From the NCBI RefSeq assembly GCF_023544465.1, contig NZ_JALPVL010000005.1, forward strand, positions 310,001-374,000: 64,000 nt of DNA. The letters are read 5' to 3'. Source of the DNA: Paractinoplanes maris. Lineage in GTDB: Bacteria; Actinomycetota; Actinomycetes; Mycobacteriales; Micromonosporaceae. This document shows, in pieces, positions 52,052 to 63,223 of the stretch (position 1 is the stretch's first letter; each line of letters starts with the position of its first letter). A model generated the notes under the pieces. The model searched no databases. It had not been told where the DNA came from and was given only the letters and a program-made list of their open reading frames with translations. The position numbers were made by a program, and so were the translations under genes.

Positions 52052-54358
52052 ATGCCCCTCTTGAGTGTTGTTCTCCCGGTCTACCGAGTGCAGGCGTACC
52101 TGCGGGAATGCCTCGACTCCATCCTCGAGCAGACGTTCACCGACGTCGAGGTGATCGCGGTCGACGACTGCTCGCCCGACCACAGTGGCGCGATCCTCGA
52201 CGAGTACGCGGCTCGCGACAAGCGCGTCCGCGTGGTGCACCTGGCCGAGAACGCCGGCCTCGGCGAGGCTCGCAACGCCGGGATGAAGCACGTCACGGGC
52301 GAGTACGTGTGGTTCATCGACAGCGACGACTGGATCACGCCGGGCGCGCTCGGCGCGGTGGCCGAGCGGCTGCGCTCGGCCGACCCCGACGTGCTGGTGG
52401 TCGATTTCGCCAAGGTCTGGTGGAACAACAAGAGCCGGCGCAGCAAGCTGTCGGCGCTGGTCCGGTCGCAGGAACTGCCCCGCACGTTCACGCTGGCCGA
52501 GTATCCCGCCATGATCAAGGTCTTCCACGTCGCGTGGAACAAGATCTTCAAGCGCGAGTTCCTGGTCGGCAACGACATCACCTATCCGACCGGGCTCTAC
52601 GAGGACGTGCCGGTCGGATACCCCGTGCTGATGCTGGCCGACCGGATCTCGGTGCTCGAGCGGGTCTGCATCTACTACCGCCAGCGCCGCCGCGGGGCCA
52701 TCACCTCCACCCCGGGCCGCCGGCACTTCGAGGTCTTCGACCAGTACGACCTGCTGTTCGAGCGGCTCGACCGGATCGGCCCGCGCGCCGAGCCGTTCCG
52801 GGGGCTGGTCTTCGGACGGATGCTCTATCAGTGCCTGCTGGTGCTGGACAACGCCGAGCGGGTGGCTCGCTCGGACCGGCGCGAGTTCTTCCTCGCGCTG
52901 GCCAAGGCTTACCACCGGCATCTCCCGGCGGGTGGCTACGACGAGCCGCAGGGGCAGGAGGGCCGCAAGCACCGGCTGGTCGCCCGCGGGTCGTACGCGC
53001 TCTGGAAGGCCACCCGGCTCGGCTTCCGCCTGACCAACGCGGTCAAATTCCGCGCCAAGAAGGTGCAGCGCAAGATCCGGCTGCGCAGCCGTCTGCGGAT
53101 GCGGTATTACCGGTGGCACGTGCGGCGGCCGATGGACCAGAAGCTCGCGGTCTACTCGGCGTACTGGGGCAAGGGTTACGCCTGCAACCCACGGGCGGTC
53201 TACGAGAAGATGACCGAGCTGTCCCCCGGCGTACGCGGAGTCTGGGAAGTCAAGCCCGGAGCCGAGGACGCTGTGCCGCCCGGTGTCGAGACCGTCACCA
53301 TCGGCACCGCCGCGCACTTCCGCGCGCTCGCCCGGGCCAAATACCTGATCTCGAACGTCAACTATCCCGGCTGGGTGCGCAAGCGGCCCGGCGCGGTGCA
53401 CCTGTCGACCAACCACGGCACGCCGGTCAAGGCGATGGGCGTGGACCAGCTGAAGTTCCCGGCCGGCCTGCAGGGCATGAACATGAGCTGGCTGCTCAAG
53501 CGGTGTGATCGGTGGACCTTCAACATCAGCCCGAACGCCTACACGAGCGAGATCTGGGAGCGGGCGTACCCGTGCGACTACGAGACGCTCGAGGTCGGCT
53601 ACCCGCGTAACGACGTGCTGGTCAACGCGACCGAGCACGACGTCGCCGCGGCCCGCGAGCGCCTCGGCCTGCAGCCGGGTCAGGTCGCCGTGGCCTACCT
53701 GCCGACCTATCGCGACTACGAGTTCGGCAGCGACGCCCTGCTCAACGTCGAGCGGTTCGCCGACCGGATGCCCCCCGAGACGGTGCTGCTGGTCCGGGTG
53801 CACCACTTCGACCGCTCGCATGTGGCCGGTGGTCACCCTCGGGTCATGGACCTGGGCGACTACCCCAGCGTCGAGGACATCTACCTGGCCGCGGACGCGC
53901 TGATCACCGACTACTCCTCGGTCATGTTCGACTACGCGGTGCTGGACCGTCCGATCGCCATCTACGCCGCCGACTGGAACAAATACCGGGCCAACCGCGG
54001 GGCCTACCTCGACGTGTTCACCGAGGGCCCGGGCGTCACGGCGCGCACCGAGTCGGAGCTGGTCGACCTGTTCATCTCGGGCGAGGTCTTCTCGTCGACG
54101 GCGGCCGGCACGCGCAAGGTCTTCCGGGAGCGCTTTTGCTATCTGGACGACGGCCACGCCTCGGAGCGCGTCGTGCGCCGGGTGTTCCTCGACGAGGCCG
54201 CGCAGGCCCTGCCGGGCGCGGGCGCGGTGCCTGTGGTGCACACCGAGCAGTTGCAGGAGATGCGGGCCGTCCTCGACGACACCCAGCCCCAGGAACGCTC
54301 GACCACCGACGACGACACGGACATCTCCGAGGAGCCGAGCGCGGTCGTCGGCCGCTGA
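52052..54358 (+). CDS. GT2 glycosyltransferase fused to CDP-glycerol transferase, 768 aa
   Basis: N-terminal GT2 domain (about 1-250): LLSVVLPVYRVQAYLRECLDSI, AVDDCSPD and WFIDSDDW (the metal-binding DXD equivalent). C-terminal CDP-glycerol:poly(glycerophosphate) transferase domain (about 370-740): HLSTNHGTPVKAMG, YLPTYRD and LITDYSSVMFDYAVLDRP. This layout occurs in enzymes that build teichoic-acid-like wall polymers by adding glycerol phosphate and sugar units at the inner membrane face. ATG 52052 has AAAGGTG upstream. No tag or other wall-polymer gene is near. Confidence 0.92.
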   Translation: MPLLSVVLPVYRVQAYLRECLDSILEQTFTDVEVIAVDDCSPDHSGAILDEYAARDKRVRVVHLAENAGLGEARNAGMKHVTGEYVWFIDSDDWITPGALGAVAERLRSADPDVLVVDFAKVWWNNKSRRSKLSALVRSQELPRTFTLAEYPAMIKVFHVAWNKIFKREFLVGNDITYPTGLYEDVPVGYPVLMLADRISVLERVCIYYRQRRRGAITSTPGRRHFEVFDQYDLLFERLDRIGPRAEPFRGLVFGRMLYQCLLVLDNAERVARSDRREFFLALAKAYHRHLPAGGYDEPQGQEGRKHRLVARGSYALWKATRLGFRLTNAVKFRAKKVQRKIRLRSRLRMRYYRWHVRRPMDQKLAVYSAYWGKGYACNPRAVYEKMTELSPGVRGVWEVKPGAEDAVPPGVETVTIGTAAHFRALARAKYLISNVNYPGWVRKRPGAVHLSTNHGTPVKAMGVDQLKFPAGLQGMNMSWLLKRCDRWTFNISPNAYTSEIWERAYPCDYETLEVGYPRNDVLVNATEHDVAAARERLGLQPGQVAVAYLPTYRDYEFGSDALLNVERFADRMPPETVLLVRVHHFDRSHVAGGHPRVMDLGDYPSVEDIYLAADALITDYSSVMFDYAVLDRPIAIYAADWNKYRANRGAYLDVFTEGPGVTARTESELVDLFISGEVFSSTAAGTRKVFRERFCYLDDGHASERVVRRVFLDEAAQALPGAGAVPVVHTEQLQEMRAVLDDTQPQERSTTDDDTDISEEPSAVVGR

Positions 54359-54456
54359 CGCGACGGGAGTGGCCGGTGGGGCGGGCGAGTCGAGCTCCGT
54401 CCGGCAAAGGGCGGGATTCGCCGGCGCGGGCGGCCCGGCCTTGCTGAAATCAAGAG

Positions 54457-57400
54457 GTGCCGCCGAACGAGGACGCTCGGGCCGCGCTCGCGATCTGGCG
54501 AGACGGCCTGATCAACCTCGGCGGCGGCAACCGGCTGATCAATCTCGACCGGAGCCGGCCCGGCATCATCACCGTCTCCGAGCCGGCCGCGGCCGAAATC
54601 GTCGACGCCGTCCAGCGGGAGCGCACCGCCTGCTTCGTCCCGGCCGACGCCGAGGAGGCACCGGCCGGACGCTCTCTGCCGCTGCACGTCACCCTCGAGC
54701 ACAAGACGATGGGCCCGGTCCTGCGGCGGCTGCTCAAGCGGGTGCGGCAGGAATACCTGGACCGCGGGGTGTCGATCCTCTACCTGGCCGTCGGCCTGCT
54801 GCACTGGACCGACGAGGACGGCGAGGGCTTCGTCAGCCCGCTGCTGCTCCTGCCGGTCGACCTGCTCTCCCAGGGCCCCCGGGCCGACCCGGTACTCGGG
54901 CCGCGCGACGACGAGCCGCTGGTCAACCCGGCGCTCGCGCTGAGGCTGCGCGAGCTCGGCGTCGAACTGCCGGCTCTGGACCCGGTGGCCGACGTCGACC
55001 TGGCCGAGCTGTGGGACCGCGTCGACCGGGTGACCGCGGGCCGACCGGGCTGGTGGCGGGACGAGACGGTTGTCCTGTCGACCTTCACGTTCCACAAGGA
55101 GGCCATGTTCCGCGACCTCCTGGAGAACGAGGAACGGGTCCTGGCCAACCCGCTCGTCGAGGCACTCACCACCAAGGACCACCGGCAGCAGACCGCGGCC
55201 TTCGCGTTCGACCCGATCCCCGGCGACCAGATCGACGAGCGGGCCGCGCCCGAGGACGTCCCGCTCGTGCTGGACGCCGACTCCTCACAGCGCGCCTGCG
55301 TCGCGGCCGCCGTCGCCGGGCGCAGCTTCGTCATGGACGGGCCGCCGGGCACCGGGAAGTCGCAGACCATCGCCAACATGATCGGAGCCCTGCTGCACGC
55401 GGGGAAGCGGGTCCTGTTCGTCTCCGAGAAGGCGGCGGCGCTGGAGGTCGTGCGCAACCGCCTGTCGGAGATCGGCCTGGCCGCCTACCTCCTCGAGCTC
55501 CACAGCGCCAAGGCGGGCCGCAAGGAGGTGGCCGGCACCCTGGCCGAGGCGCTGGACAGCCTCCCGGTCGCGCCGCGCGCCCTGGATCCGTTACGGCGCA
55601 CCGCCGTGCGGGAACGCCGCCGGCAACTCAACCGATTCGCCGAGGCGATGAACCGGGTGCGCGACCCGCTGAGCTACAGCCTGCACGACGTGCTCGGCAT
55701 CTGCGCCCAGGCCGCCGAGCTGCCCCATGTGCCGGTCCCGGTCGACCGGGTGACCGAGCTGACCCCGCAGGACCTGAACCGGATCGACGACGCCGCCGAC
55801 CGGCTACGACGGTCCTGGCGGCCGGTGGCTCAGCAGCAGACCTGTCTCTGGCGAGGCGTCGTCGACCGGGACCCGCTGCTGGGCCGGGTCCAGGCGGCGA
55901 CCGAGGCGCTGGCGGCCCTGGAAACGGTGGCCGGGGTGAACGCCGAGCTGGTGGGCGCCTTCGGTCTCGACCGGCCCGAGGATGCCGCCCGGCTGTTCGC
56001 GATCGTCGAGCACGCGCGGCGGCGACCCGGGGCCGCCCGCGACGGCTGGCTCACGATCGCCGGCTTCGAGCCCGTCCGGGAAGCCTTCGACGAGCTGCGC
56101 GCGCGCCTGTCGGCTGTGCGCTCGGCCGAGCGGGAGGCCCGGGACGAGTCCGGCGTCGAGTGGCGGGACCTGCCGGACATCGCCGGTCCGTCCGAACCGC
56201 TGCAGGTCGAGTTCCACCAGCTCACCGCCGGGCAGGACACCGCGCTGGCCGACCGGTTCGCGGCCGAGGTGGAGATGCTCGAACGGCACACCGCCACGGT
56301 GGACCGGGTCGCGGACACGCTGCGGCTCCCCCGCATCGTCACGTTCGCCGACGCCGCCCGGCTCGCCGCGGTCGCCGAGGTCGCGTATCGGCCGCACCGG
56401 CCGGAGCCGTTCTGGTTCGGCGACGGCGCGACCGCGACGGTCCGGGCCGCGGCCGACGAGCTGCACCGGCACGCCGTGGCCCTGGCCGAGGCGGAGCAGA
56501 GCGCCCGGCGCTACTTCACCGAGCAGGCTCCGGAGGCACCGGTCGACGAGCTGGCCGAGCGCTTCGCGACCGTGCACCACGGTCTGCGCCGCGTGCTCGG
56601 CGCCTACCGGCGGGACAAGCGGGCCGTCGGCGCGCTGACCCGGCCCGAGGTGAGCCCGGCGGAGGCTCTCGCTCATCTCGACGCGGCCGTCGCCTGGAAG
56701 CGGGCCCGGCACGAGTTCGGCCGGGCCGAGCACGACCTCGCGGGCTGGCTCGGTCGCTATTGGCGGGGCCGGGGCACCGATTTCGGCGCGGTGCGGGAAG
56801 CCCTGCGGACGACCGGGGAAGTGGTTTCGACGGTCCCGGCCGAGGCGCTGCCCACGGTGGTCGAGCACATCTGCCGGCCCGTTCCCGACGAGCACCTCAT
56901 CGCGGCGGCTGTCGAGGCCCGGGACGCCTTCACCCGATGGCAGGCGGCGGCCCCGCGTGAGCTCGCGCTGGGCGGCGTACGGGAGGCGGTGGACTGGCTG
57001 CGGGACCACGAGCCACCGCTGCGCGCCGCCGCGACGTTCATCACCCGCTACGCCGAGGTCATCGGGCGCGACCTGGACTTCGCCACCGCGCAGCGCCTCG
57101 GCCGGCTGCGCCGGGCGGCGGCCGGGGCCGACGCCGCCCTGGTGGCCGGCGACCACCACTACGGCAGCGTGCTGGGGGCCGCCTATCGAGGGACCGCCAC
57201 CGACGAGGCCGCGCTGGCCGACGCCCTGGACTGGACGGCCCGGGCTCGCCGCCTGGCCACCGGCGCCGATCAGCCGCTGTCCCCGGCCCAGGTGCGGGCG
57301 CTGTCCGACGGTCGATACACCGAAGCCCTGCCGGACCGGCTGGCGGCCTGGCGGACCGCCCGGACCCGGATCGTCGACGCGTTCGCGGCGCACCGGCACG

Positions 57401-59789
57401 CGGAGCTGCTCGCGGACCTCGACGACTACGACCACGCCCGGACCTGCTCGACGACCTGCGGACCGACAGCGCCGGTCAGGAGGAGTGGTTCGTCCACCTC
57501 GAGGCGCGGGAGGTGCTGGCCGAATACGGCCTCGACCCGGTCGTCGACTTCTGCGCCGAGCGCCGGATCGCCGCCGATCAGTTTCGCCCGCTGGTCGAGG
57601 CGACCGTCCTGCGGGCCTGGGCCGACGACGTCCTGCGCCGCGACGAGGCGCTGCAGCCCGTGCGGGCCGAGGACCGGGACCATCTGGTCGCCGAGTATCA
57701 GCGGCTCGATCACGAGCTGATCGCCGCCGCGGTCAGTGAGATCATCACCCGGGTCAACCAGCAGCGGCCGCCGGCGTCCGCGGTCGGCGAGCCGGGCCTG
57801 ATCCGCCGGGAGGGCCTGCGCAAACGCGGGCACAAGCCGGTCCGCGAGCTGATCTCGCAGGCCCGCAACGCGGTGCTGGCGCTCAAGCCCTGCTTCATGA
57901 TGTCGCCGCTCGCGGTCAGCCAGTACCTTCCGCCCGACCTCGAGTTCGACGTCGTCATCTTCGACGAGGCCTCGCAGGTCACGCCGGGCGACGCGATCAA
58001 CTGCATCTATCGCGGGCGGGCCCTCATCACGGCCGGCGACGACCGGCAGCTGCCGCCGACCTCGTTCTTCGAGCGCGTCGTCGAGGAGGACGAGACCGAG
58101 GAGCCCGACACGGAGGTGCGCGACTACCAGTCGATCCTGGAGCTCTCCAAGGCCTGCGGCGCCTTCGAGAACCTCGGGCTGCGCTGGCACTACCGCAGCC
58201 GGCACGAGGCGCTGATCGCCTTCTCCAACCACGCCTTCTACGGCGGACGGCTGGTCACCTTTCCGAGCGCCAACGCGGAGAGCCCCGACCTCGGCATCGA
58301 GCTTCTCCCGGTCGACGGCATCTATCGGCGTGGGGCCGGTCGCGACAATCCCCTCGAGGCCGTCGCCGTGGCCGAGCGGGTCGTCCACCACTTCACCACC
58401 CGCCCGGGCCTGTCGCTGGGCGTCGTCGCGTTCTCGGTGGCGCAGGCCGACGCGATCGAGGAGGCGGTGGATCGCGCACTGGCCGAGCGCCCCGACCTCG
58501 AACGGTTCCGCGACGACGACCGGCTCAGCGGCTTCTTCGTCAAGAACCTGGAGGCGGTGCAGGGCGACGAGCGCGACGTCATCATCTTCTCGATCGGCTA
58601 CGGCTTCGACGAGTTCGGCAAGATCACCGGGAACTTCGGCGCGCTGAACCGGCCCAAGGGCTGGCGGCGGCTCAACGTCGCCATCACCCGGGCCCGGCAA
58701 CGGGTGGAGGTCGTCTCGTCCATCCGGGCCGGCGACATCCCCGAGACCGGCAACGAGAGCGTCCGGAACCTGGTCGCCTATCTCGACTACGCCGAGCGGG
58801 GCTTGCCGGCGCTCGCGCTCGAGTTCGCCGACCAGCACCGCGACACCGACAGCCCGTTCGAGGACGCGGTGCTGGAGACCATCAGGTCGTGGGGCTACCG
58901 GGCGACCCCGCAGGTGGGGGCGGCCGGCTATCGGATCGACATCGGCGTACGCCATCCCGGCTACCCGGGTGAGGTGTACGCGCTCGGTGTCGAATGCGAC
59001 GGCGCGATGTACCACTCGTCGCCGTCGGCCCGCGACCGCGACCGGTTGCGCGAGCAGATCCTGACCGGCCTGGGCTGGACCCTGCACCGGATCTGGGGCA
59101 CCGCCTGGTATCGCCACCGGGTGCGGGAGGAGGAGCGCCTGCGGGCGGCGATCGAGGCGGCCGTCGCCGGCCGGGTCGAGGGCCGGCTCACCCGCCCGGC
59201 CCCCGAGCGCCCGGCGGTGCGCCGGGAGGCGGTGCAGCAGTCGGCCACGCCGGCCTGGAACCGGCCCTATGAGAAGGCTCACCTCGATCCGTTGCCGGCC
59301 TGGGTCAGCGTCCTGGAGCACGACATGGCGCCGGCCCTGGAACGCCTGGTGACCGTCGAGGGCCCGGTCCACCTCGCCGTCGTGCATCAGCGCCTGCGGG
59401 ACGCCTGGCACATCGGCCGGGTCGGCACCCAGATCAAGGCGGCGATCGCCTCGGCGATCCGCCGGGCCCCGGTGAGCTGGGACGGCACGTTCCTGGCGAT
59501 CCCCGGCCGGCCGGTGACCGTGGCCCGGGGTCCGGGCGACGGTGTCTCCCGCTCGGTCGACCGGATCGCCGACGACGAGCTCGGCTTCGCCCTGGTCAGC
59601 CTGGTCACCGACGGCGGCACGGTCGCCGAGCCGGATCTCAAGACCGCCGCGGCGCGTGTCTTCGGCTGGGCCCGCCGCGGCCCCGACATCGACGCCCGCC
59701 TCACCGCCGTGCTGGCCGGGCTGGTCGACGCCGGGCAGCTGGCGCGGAGCGCGGACGGCCGGCTATCGGCCCGCGAGGTGGGCCACTAG
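54457..59789 (+). pseudogene. DUF4011-helicase-nuclease-DUF3320 protein (Hhe-type), split by a frameshift
   Basis: Two frames make one protein of about 1777 residues. The first (GTG 54457) carries DUF4011 (FTFHKEAMFRDLLENEERVLANP) and Walker A DGPPGTGKSQT (near residue 295). Its frame fails at about 57440. The second continues with DLLDDLRTDSAGQEEWFVHL, the helicase motif VIFDEASQVTPGDAI (near 57960), RLNVAITRARQRVEVV, a Vsr/DUF559-like nuclease (DIGVRHPGYPG, LGVECDGAMYH, LGWTLHRIWGTAWYR; about 58850-59110) and DUF3320. One extra G at 57440 restores one frame. As I recall, this domain order matches the Hhe antiviral system. It may be a real lesion or a sequencing error. Confidence 0.85.
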
Positions 59790-60416
59790 CAGCGCCCCGG
59801 TGGCCTCCAGGTGGGCGCGCATGGCGGCCTCGGCGGCAGCACCGTCGCGGGCCAGGACGGCGGTGACAACCGGCTCGTGCTCGGCGTGGATCTCGGCCAG
59901 GGTGCGGCCGCTGGCCGTGGTGGGCGGGCCGAGCAGGGCGGTGGTCGAGCGCAACTGGGCCACGATGGCGGCGGCCCGGGTGTTGCCGGCCGCCCGCAGC
60001 AGCAGGTCGTGCAGGGCGCGGTCGGCCGGCCAGAACGACGCCTCGTCGGCCACGGCCATGGCATCGAGCGCGGCGCGGATGGCCGCGTGCTGCTCGGCCG
60101 AGCCGTGGAGTGCGGCCTTGCGGGCGGCGGCGGGCTCCAGGGCGAGACGGATCTCGACGATCTCCTCGATGTCGCAAGCCCGTGGGGGCAGGACGCGGAA
60201 GCCGCGGTTGCGCCGGATCTCGACCAGGCCGGCCTCGGCCAGGCGAAGCATGCCCTCGCGGACCGGGCTGCGGGAGACGCCGAGCAGGTCGGCCAGCTGA
60301 TACACCGAATAGGTGGTCTCGGGCAGCAGCTCCCCGGCGGCGATGCCCTCGCGGACGGCGAGAGCGACGGCGTCGGCCAGGGAGGGCGCCTCCGGCGGGA
60401 GGGTCAGCGACGGCAT
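59763..60416 (-). CDS. GntR-family regulator with FCD domain, 217 aa
   Basis: Winged helix (YQLADLLGVSRSPVREGMLRLAEAGLVEIRRNRGFRVLP) and an all-helical FCD ligand domain (EIVEIRLALEPAAARKAAL, FHxLLL-like RALHDLLLRAAGN, EIHAEHEPVVTAVL, AAMRAHLEATG). FCD regulators bind organic acids with a metal; LldR-type members sense lactate. It diverges from a D-lactate-dehydrogenase-like gene by 16 bases with a palindrome between. ATG 60416 or ATG 60425 may start translation. Its last 27 bases overlap the convergent helicase gene. Confidence 0.93.
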   Translation of the reverse strand: MPSLTLPPEAPSLADAVALAVREGIAAGELLPETTYSVYQLADLLGVSRSPVREGMLRLAEAGLVEIRRNRGFRVLPPRACDIEEIVEIRLALEPAAARKAALHGSAEQHAAIRAALDAMAVADEASFWPADRALHDLLLRAAGNTRAAAIVAQLRSTTALLGPPTTASGRTLAEIHAEHEPVVTAVLARDGAAAEAAMRAHLEATGALLVAHLAGR

Positions 60417-60418
60417 GA

Positions 60419-60430
60419 GTAACATGTTAC
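60419..60430. promoter_or_regulatory. GntR operator GTAACATGTTAC
   Basis: A perfect 12-base palindrome of the FadR-type pattern (GT-n-AC) fills almost all of the 16-base gap between the divergent starts 60416 and 60433. Promoters must therefore overlap coding starts, or transcripts begin at or near the start codons. Confidence 0.75.
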
Positions 60431-60432
60431 CC

Positions 60433-63213
60433 ATGAGCGATGTGGTGGCGGCACTGGAGAAGGCCGGTCTCGAGGTGCGAGCCGACGCGGGCACGCGGGG
60501 GATGTATGCCTCGGACGCGTCGCTCTACCGCATCCCGCCGCTGGCTGTGGTGCGGCCGCGGCACGTCGACGAGGTGGCGGCGGCGCTGGCGGTCGCGCGG
60601 GAGACGGGCACGCCGTTCACGTCGCGCGGGGCGGGCACGTCGGTGGCCGGCAACGCGGTCGGGCGCGGCATCGTGCTCGACTTCTCCCGCCACCTCAACC
60701 GGGTGCTCGAGATCGACCCCTCGTCCCGGACGGCGGTGGTCGAGCCGGGCACGGTCCACGCCGTGCTGCAGAAGGCGGCCACCCCGCATGGCGTCCGGTT
60801 CGGGCCCGACCCGTCGACCCACCCGCGCTGCACGATCGGCGGCATGATCGGGAACAACGCCTGCGGGTCGCGTTCGCTGGCCTATGGGCGCACCTCCGAC
60901 AACGTGGCCGGGCTGGAACTGCTGACCGCGGCCGGCGACAAGCTGGACACGACGGCGCCGCACGGGCCGGTGGTCGACGAGCTGCGGACCGTCGTCGGCC
61001 GCCATCTGGCCACCGCGCGCACCGAGTTCGACCGCTTCGGCCGGCAGGTCTCCGGCTATGCCGTCCAGCACCTGCTGCCCGAGCGGTTCGACCTCACCCA
61101 GGCGATGGTCGGCTCCGAGGGCACGCTCGCGGTGATCACCCGGGCGACCGTGAAACTCGTGGTCGACTCGCCGGTCCGGGTGGTCGTCGTGCTCGGGTTC
61201 CGCGACATCGTCGCCGCCGGTGAGGCCTCCCCGGCCGTCGTGGCGCACGGTCCGACCTCCTGTGAGGGGCTCGATTCCCGGCTGCTCGACGTGCTGCGGG
61301 CCCGGCGCGGCCCGGCCGCCGTCCCGCCGCTGCCGCGCGGCGGCGCCTGGCTCTTCGTCGAGCTGGCGGGCGACGACCTGGGCGAGGTGGAGGCGCGGGC
61401 GCGGACACTCGCGTCCGACGGCATCGCCGACGACGCCCTGGTGGTCAGCGATCCCCTGACCCAGGCCCGGTTGTGGCGGATCCGGGAGGACGGCGCGGGG
61501 CTGGCCGGCCGGGCCCCGTCGGATCGGCCGGCCTGGCCGGGCTGGGAGGACGCGGCCGTCCCGCCGGCCCGGCTGGGCGCCTACCTCGCGCAGTTCGACG
61601 AGCTCGTCGCGGCCTACGGGATGACCTCGGCGCCCTTCGGGCACTTCGGTGACGGCTGCATGCACGTCCGGCTGGACTTCCCCCTCGACCAGCCGGGCGG
61701 CACAAAGGTGATGCGGGACTTCCTGGTCGACGCGGCGAAGCTGGTGGGCGAGTTCGGCGGGTCGCTGTCGGGTGAGCACGGCGACGGCCGGGCCCGCTCG
61801 GAGCTGCTGCCCCACATGTACTCCCCCGACGCCCTCGCGCTCTTCGCCGGCATCAAGCGGGCCTTCGACCCGGGCAACCTGCTCAACCCGGGCGTGCTGG
61901 TCGACCCCGACCCGGTCGACGCCGACGTGCGCCCGGCCGGGCGGTTCCCGCTCAAGGAGCTCGCGCTGGCCTACCCGCACGACGGCGGCGACCTGGCGCA
62001 GGCCGTGCACCGCTGCACCGGCGTCGGCAAGTGCCGGGCCGACAACTCGGCACTGCACGGCGTCATGTGCCCGTCGTATCTGGCCACCCGCGAGGAGAAG
62101 GACTCGACCCGCGGCCGGGCCCGGGTGCTGCAGGAGGTGGTCCGGGGTGAGTTGTCGTGGTCGGACCCGTCCGTGCACGACTCGCTCGACCTGTGCCTGT
62201 CGTGCAAGGGCTGCGCGTCGGACTGCCCGACCGGCATCGACATGGCCACCTACAAATCCGAGGTGCTGCACCAGACCTATCGCGGGCGGTTGCGGCCACG
62301 GTCGCACTACACGCTGGGGAAGCTGCCGTTCTGGGCCCGCCTCGCCGGGTGGACGCCGCGGCTGGCCAACCTCGGCACCCGGCTGCCGGGCATCCGCAGC
62401 CTGGCCCTGTGGCTGGCCGGTGTCGACAAGCGACGGTCGGTCCCGGCTTTCGCGCGCCGCCCGTTCCGCCGCACGTTCCGGCCCCGTCCGAGCTCGGCGC
62501 GACCCGTGATCCTGTTCGCCGACTCGTTCTCCGACGCGTTCTCACCCGAGGTGGCCGAGGCCACCGTACGCGTGTTGCGCGCGGCCGGATACGAGCCGCG
62601 ACTCCCGTCCGGCTCGGTCTGCTGCGGCCTCACCTGGATCACGACCGGTCAGCTCGACCCGGCCAAGAAGATCCTTTCCCGTACGGTGGCCACGCTGGCG
62701 CCCGACGCGCGCAACGGCATTCCGATCGTCGGCATCGAGCCCTCGTGCACCGCGGTGCTCCGCTCGGACGTGCACGAGCTGCTCCCCGGCTCCGACGACG
62801 CGGCCGTGGTCGCCTCGTCGGTGCGCACGCTGGCCGAACTGCTGGCCGAGACCCCCGGCTGGACCCCACCCGACCTGTCCGGCGTCTCGGTGATCGCCCA
62901 GCCGCACTGCCACCACCACGCCGTACTGGGCTGGAAGGCCGACGCCGACCTGCTCGCCTCGACCGGCGCCCAGGTCGAGCGGCTCGCGGGCTGCTGCGGC
63001 CTGGCCGGCAACTTCGGCGTCGAGATCGGCCACTACGACGTCTCGGTGGCGGTGGCCGGGCAGAACCTGTTGCCCGCGCTGGACTCGGCCCCCGACGCGG
63101 TGGTCCTGGCCGACGGCTTCTCCTGCCGGACCCAGGTGGCCGATCTGCGCGACCGCCCGGCTGTGCACCTGGCCCAGTTGCTGGACGGCATGCCCGGCCG
63201 CGCATCCGGGTAG
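60433..63213 (+). CDS. FAD-linked / Fe-S D-lactate-type dehydrogenase, 926 aa
   Basis: An FAD_binding_4 domain (SRGAGTSVAGNAVGRGIVLDFS, IGGMIGNNACGSRSLAYG) and FAD-oxidase C-domain (FGHFGDGCMHVRLDF, SGEHGDGRARSELLP) form the GlcD/Dld-like half. Two 4Fe-4S clusters follow (CTGVGKC near 528, CLSCKGCASDCP near 588). A CCG-domain half has VCCGLTW near 730 and GCCGLAGNFG near 854. The fusion oxidises D-2-hydroxy acids such as D-lactate or glycolate and passes electrons to the respiratory chain. ATG 60433 is set by the operator position. Confidence 0.93.
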   Translation: MSDVVAALEKAGLEVRADAGTRGMYASDASLYRIPPLAVVRPRHVDEVAAALAVARETGTPFTSRGAGTSVAGNAVGRGIVLDFSRHLNRVLEIDPSSRTAVVEPGTVHAVLQKAATPHGVRFGPDPSTHPRCTIGGMIGNNACGSRSLAYGRTSDNVAGLELLTAAGDKLDTTAPHGPVVDELRTVVGRHLATARTEFDRFGRQVSGYAVQHLLPERFDLTQAMVGSEGTLAVITRATVKLVVDSPVRVVVVLGFRDIVAAGEASPAVVAHGPTSCEGLDSRLLDVLRARRGPAAVPPLPRGGAWLFVELAGDDLGEVEARARTLASDGIADDALVVSDPLTQARLWRIREDGAGLAGRAPSDRPAWPGWEDAAVPPARLGAYLAQFDELVAAYGMTSAPFGHFGDGCMHVRLDFPLDQPGGTKVMRDFLVDAAKLVGEFGGSLSGEHGDGRARSELLPHMYSPDALALFAGIKRAFDPGNLLNPGVLVDPDPVDADVRPAGRFPLKELALAYPHDGGDLAQAVHRCTGVGKCRADNSALHGVMCPSYLATREEKDSTRGRARVLQEVVRGELSWSDPSVHDSLDLCLSCKGCASDCPTGIDMATYKSEVLHQTYRGRLRPRSHYTLGKLPFWARLAGWTPRLANLGTRLPGIRSLALWLAGVDKRRSVPAFARRPFRRTFRPRPSSARPVILFADSFSDAFSPEVAEATVRVLRAAGYEPRLPSGSVCCGLTWITTGQLDPAKKILSRTVATLAPDARNGIPIVGIEPSCTAVLRSDVHELLPGSDDAAVVASSVRTLAELLAETPGWTPPDLSGVSVIAQPHCHHHAVLGWKADADLLASTGAQVERLAGCCGLAGNFGVEIGHYDVSVAVAGQNLLPALDSAPDAVVLADGFSCRTQVADLRDRPAVHLAQLLDGMPGRASG

Positions 63214-63223
63214 ACCTACCGCC

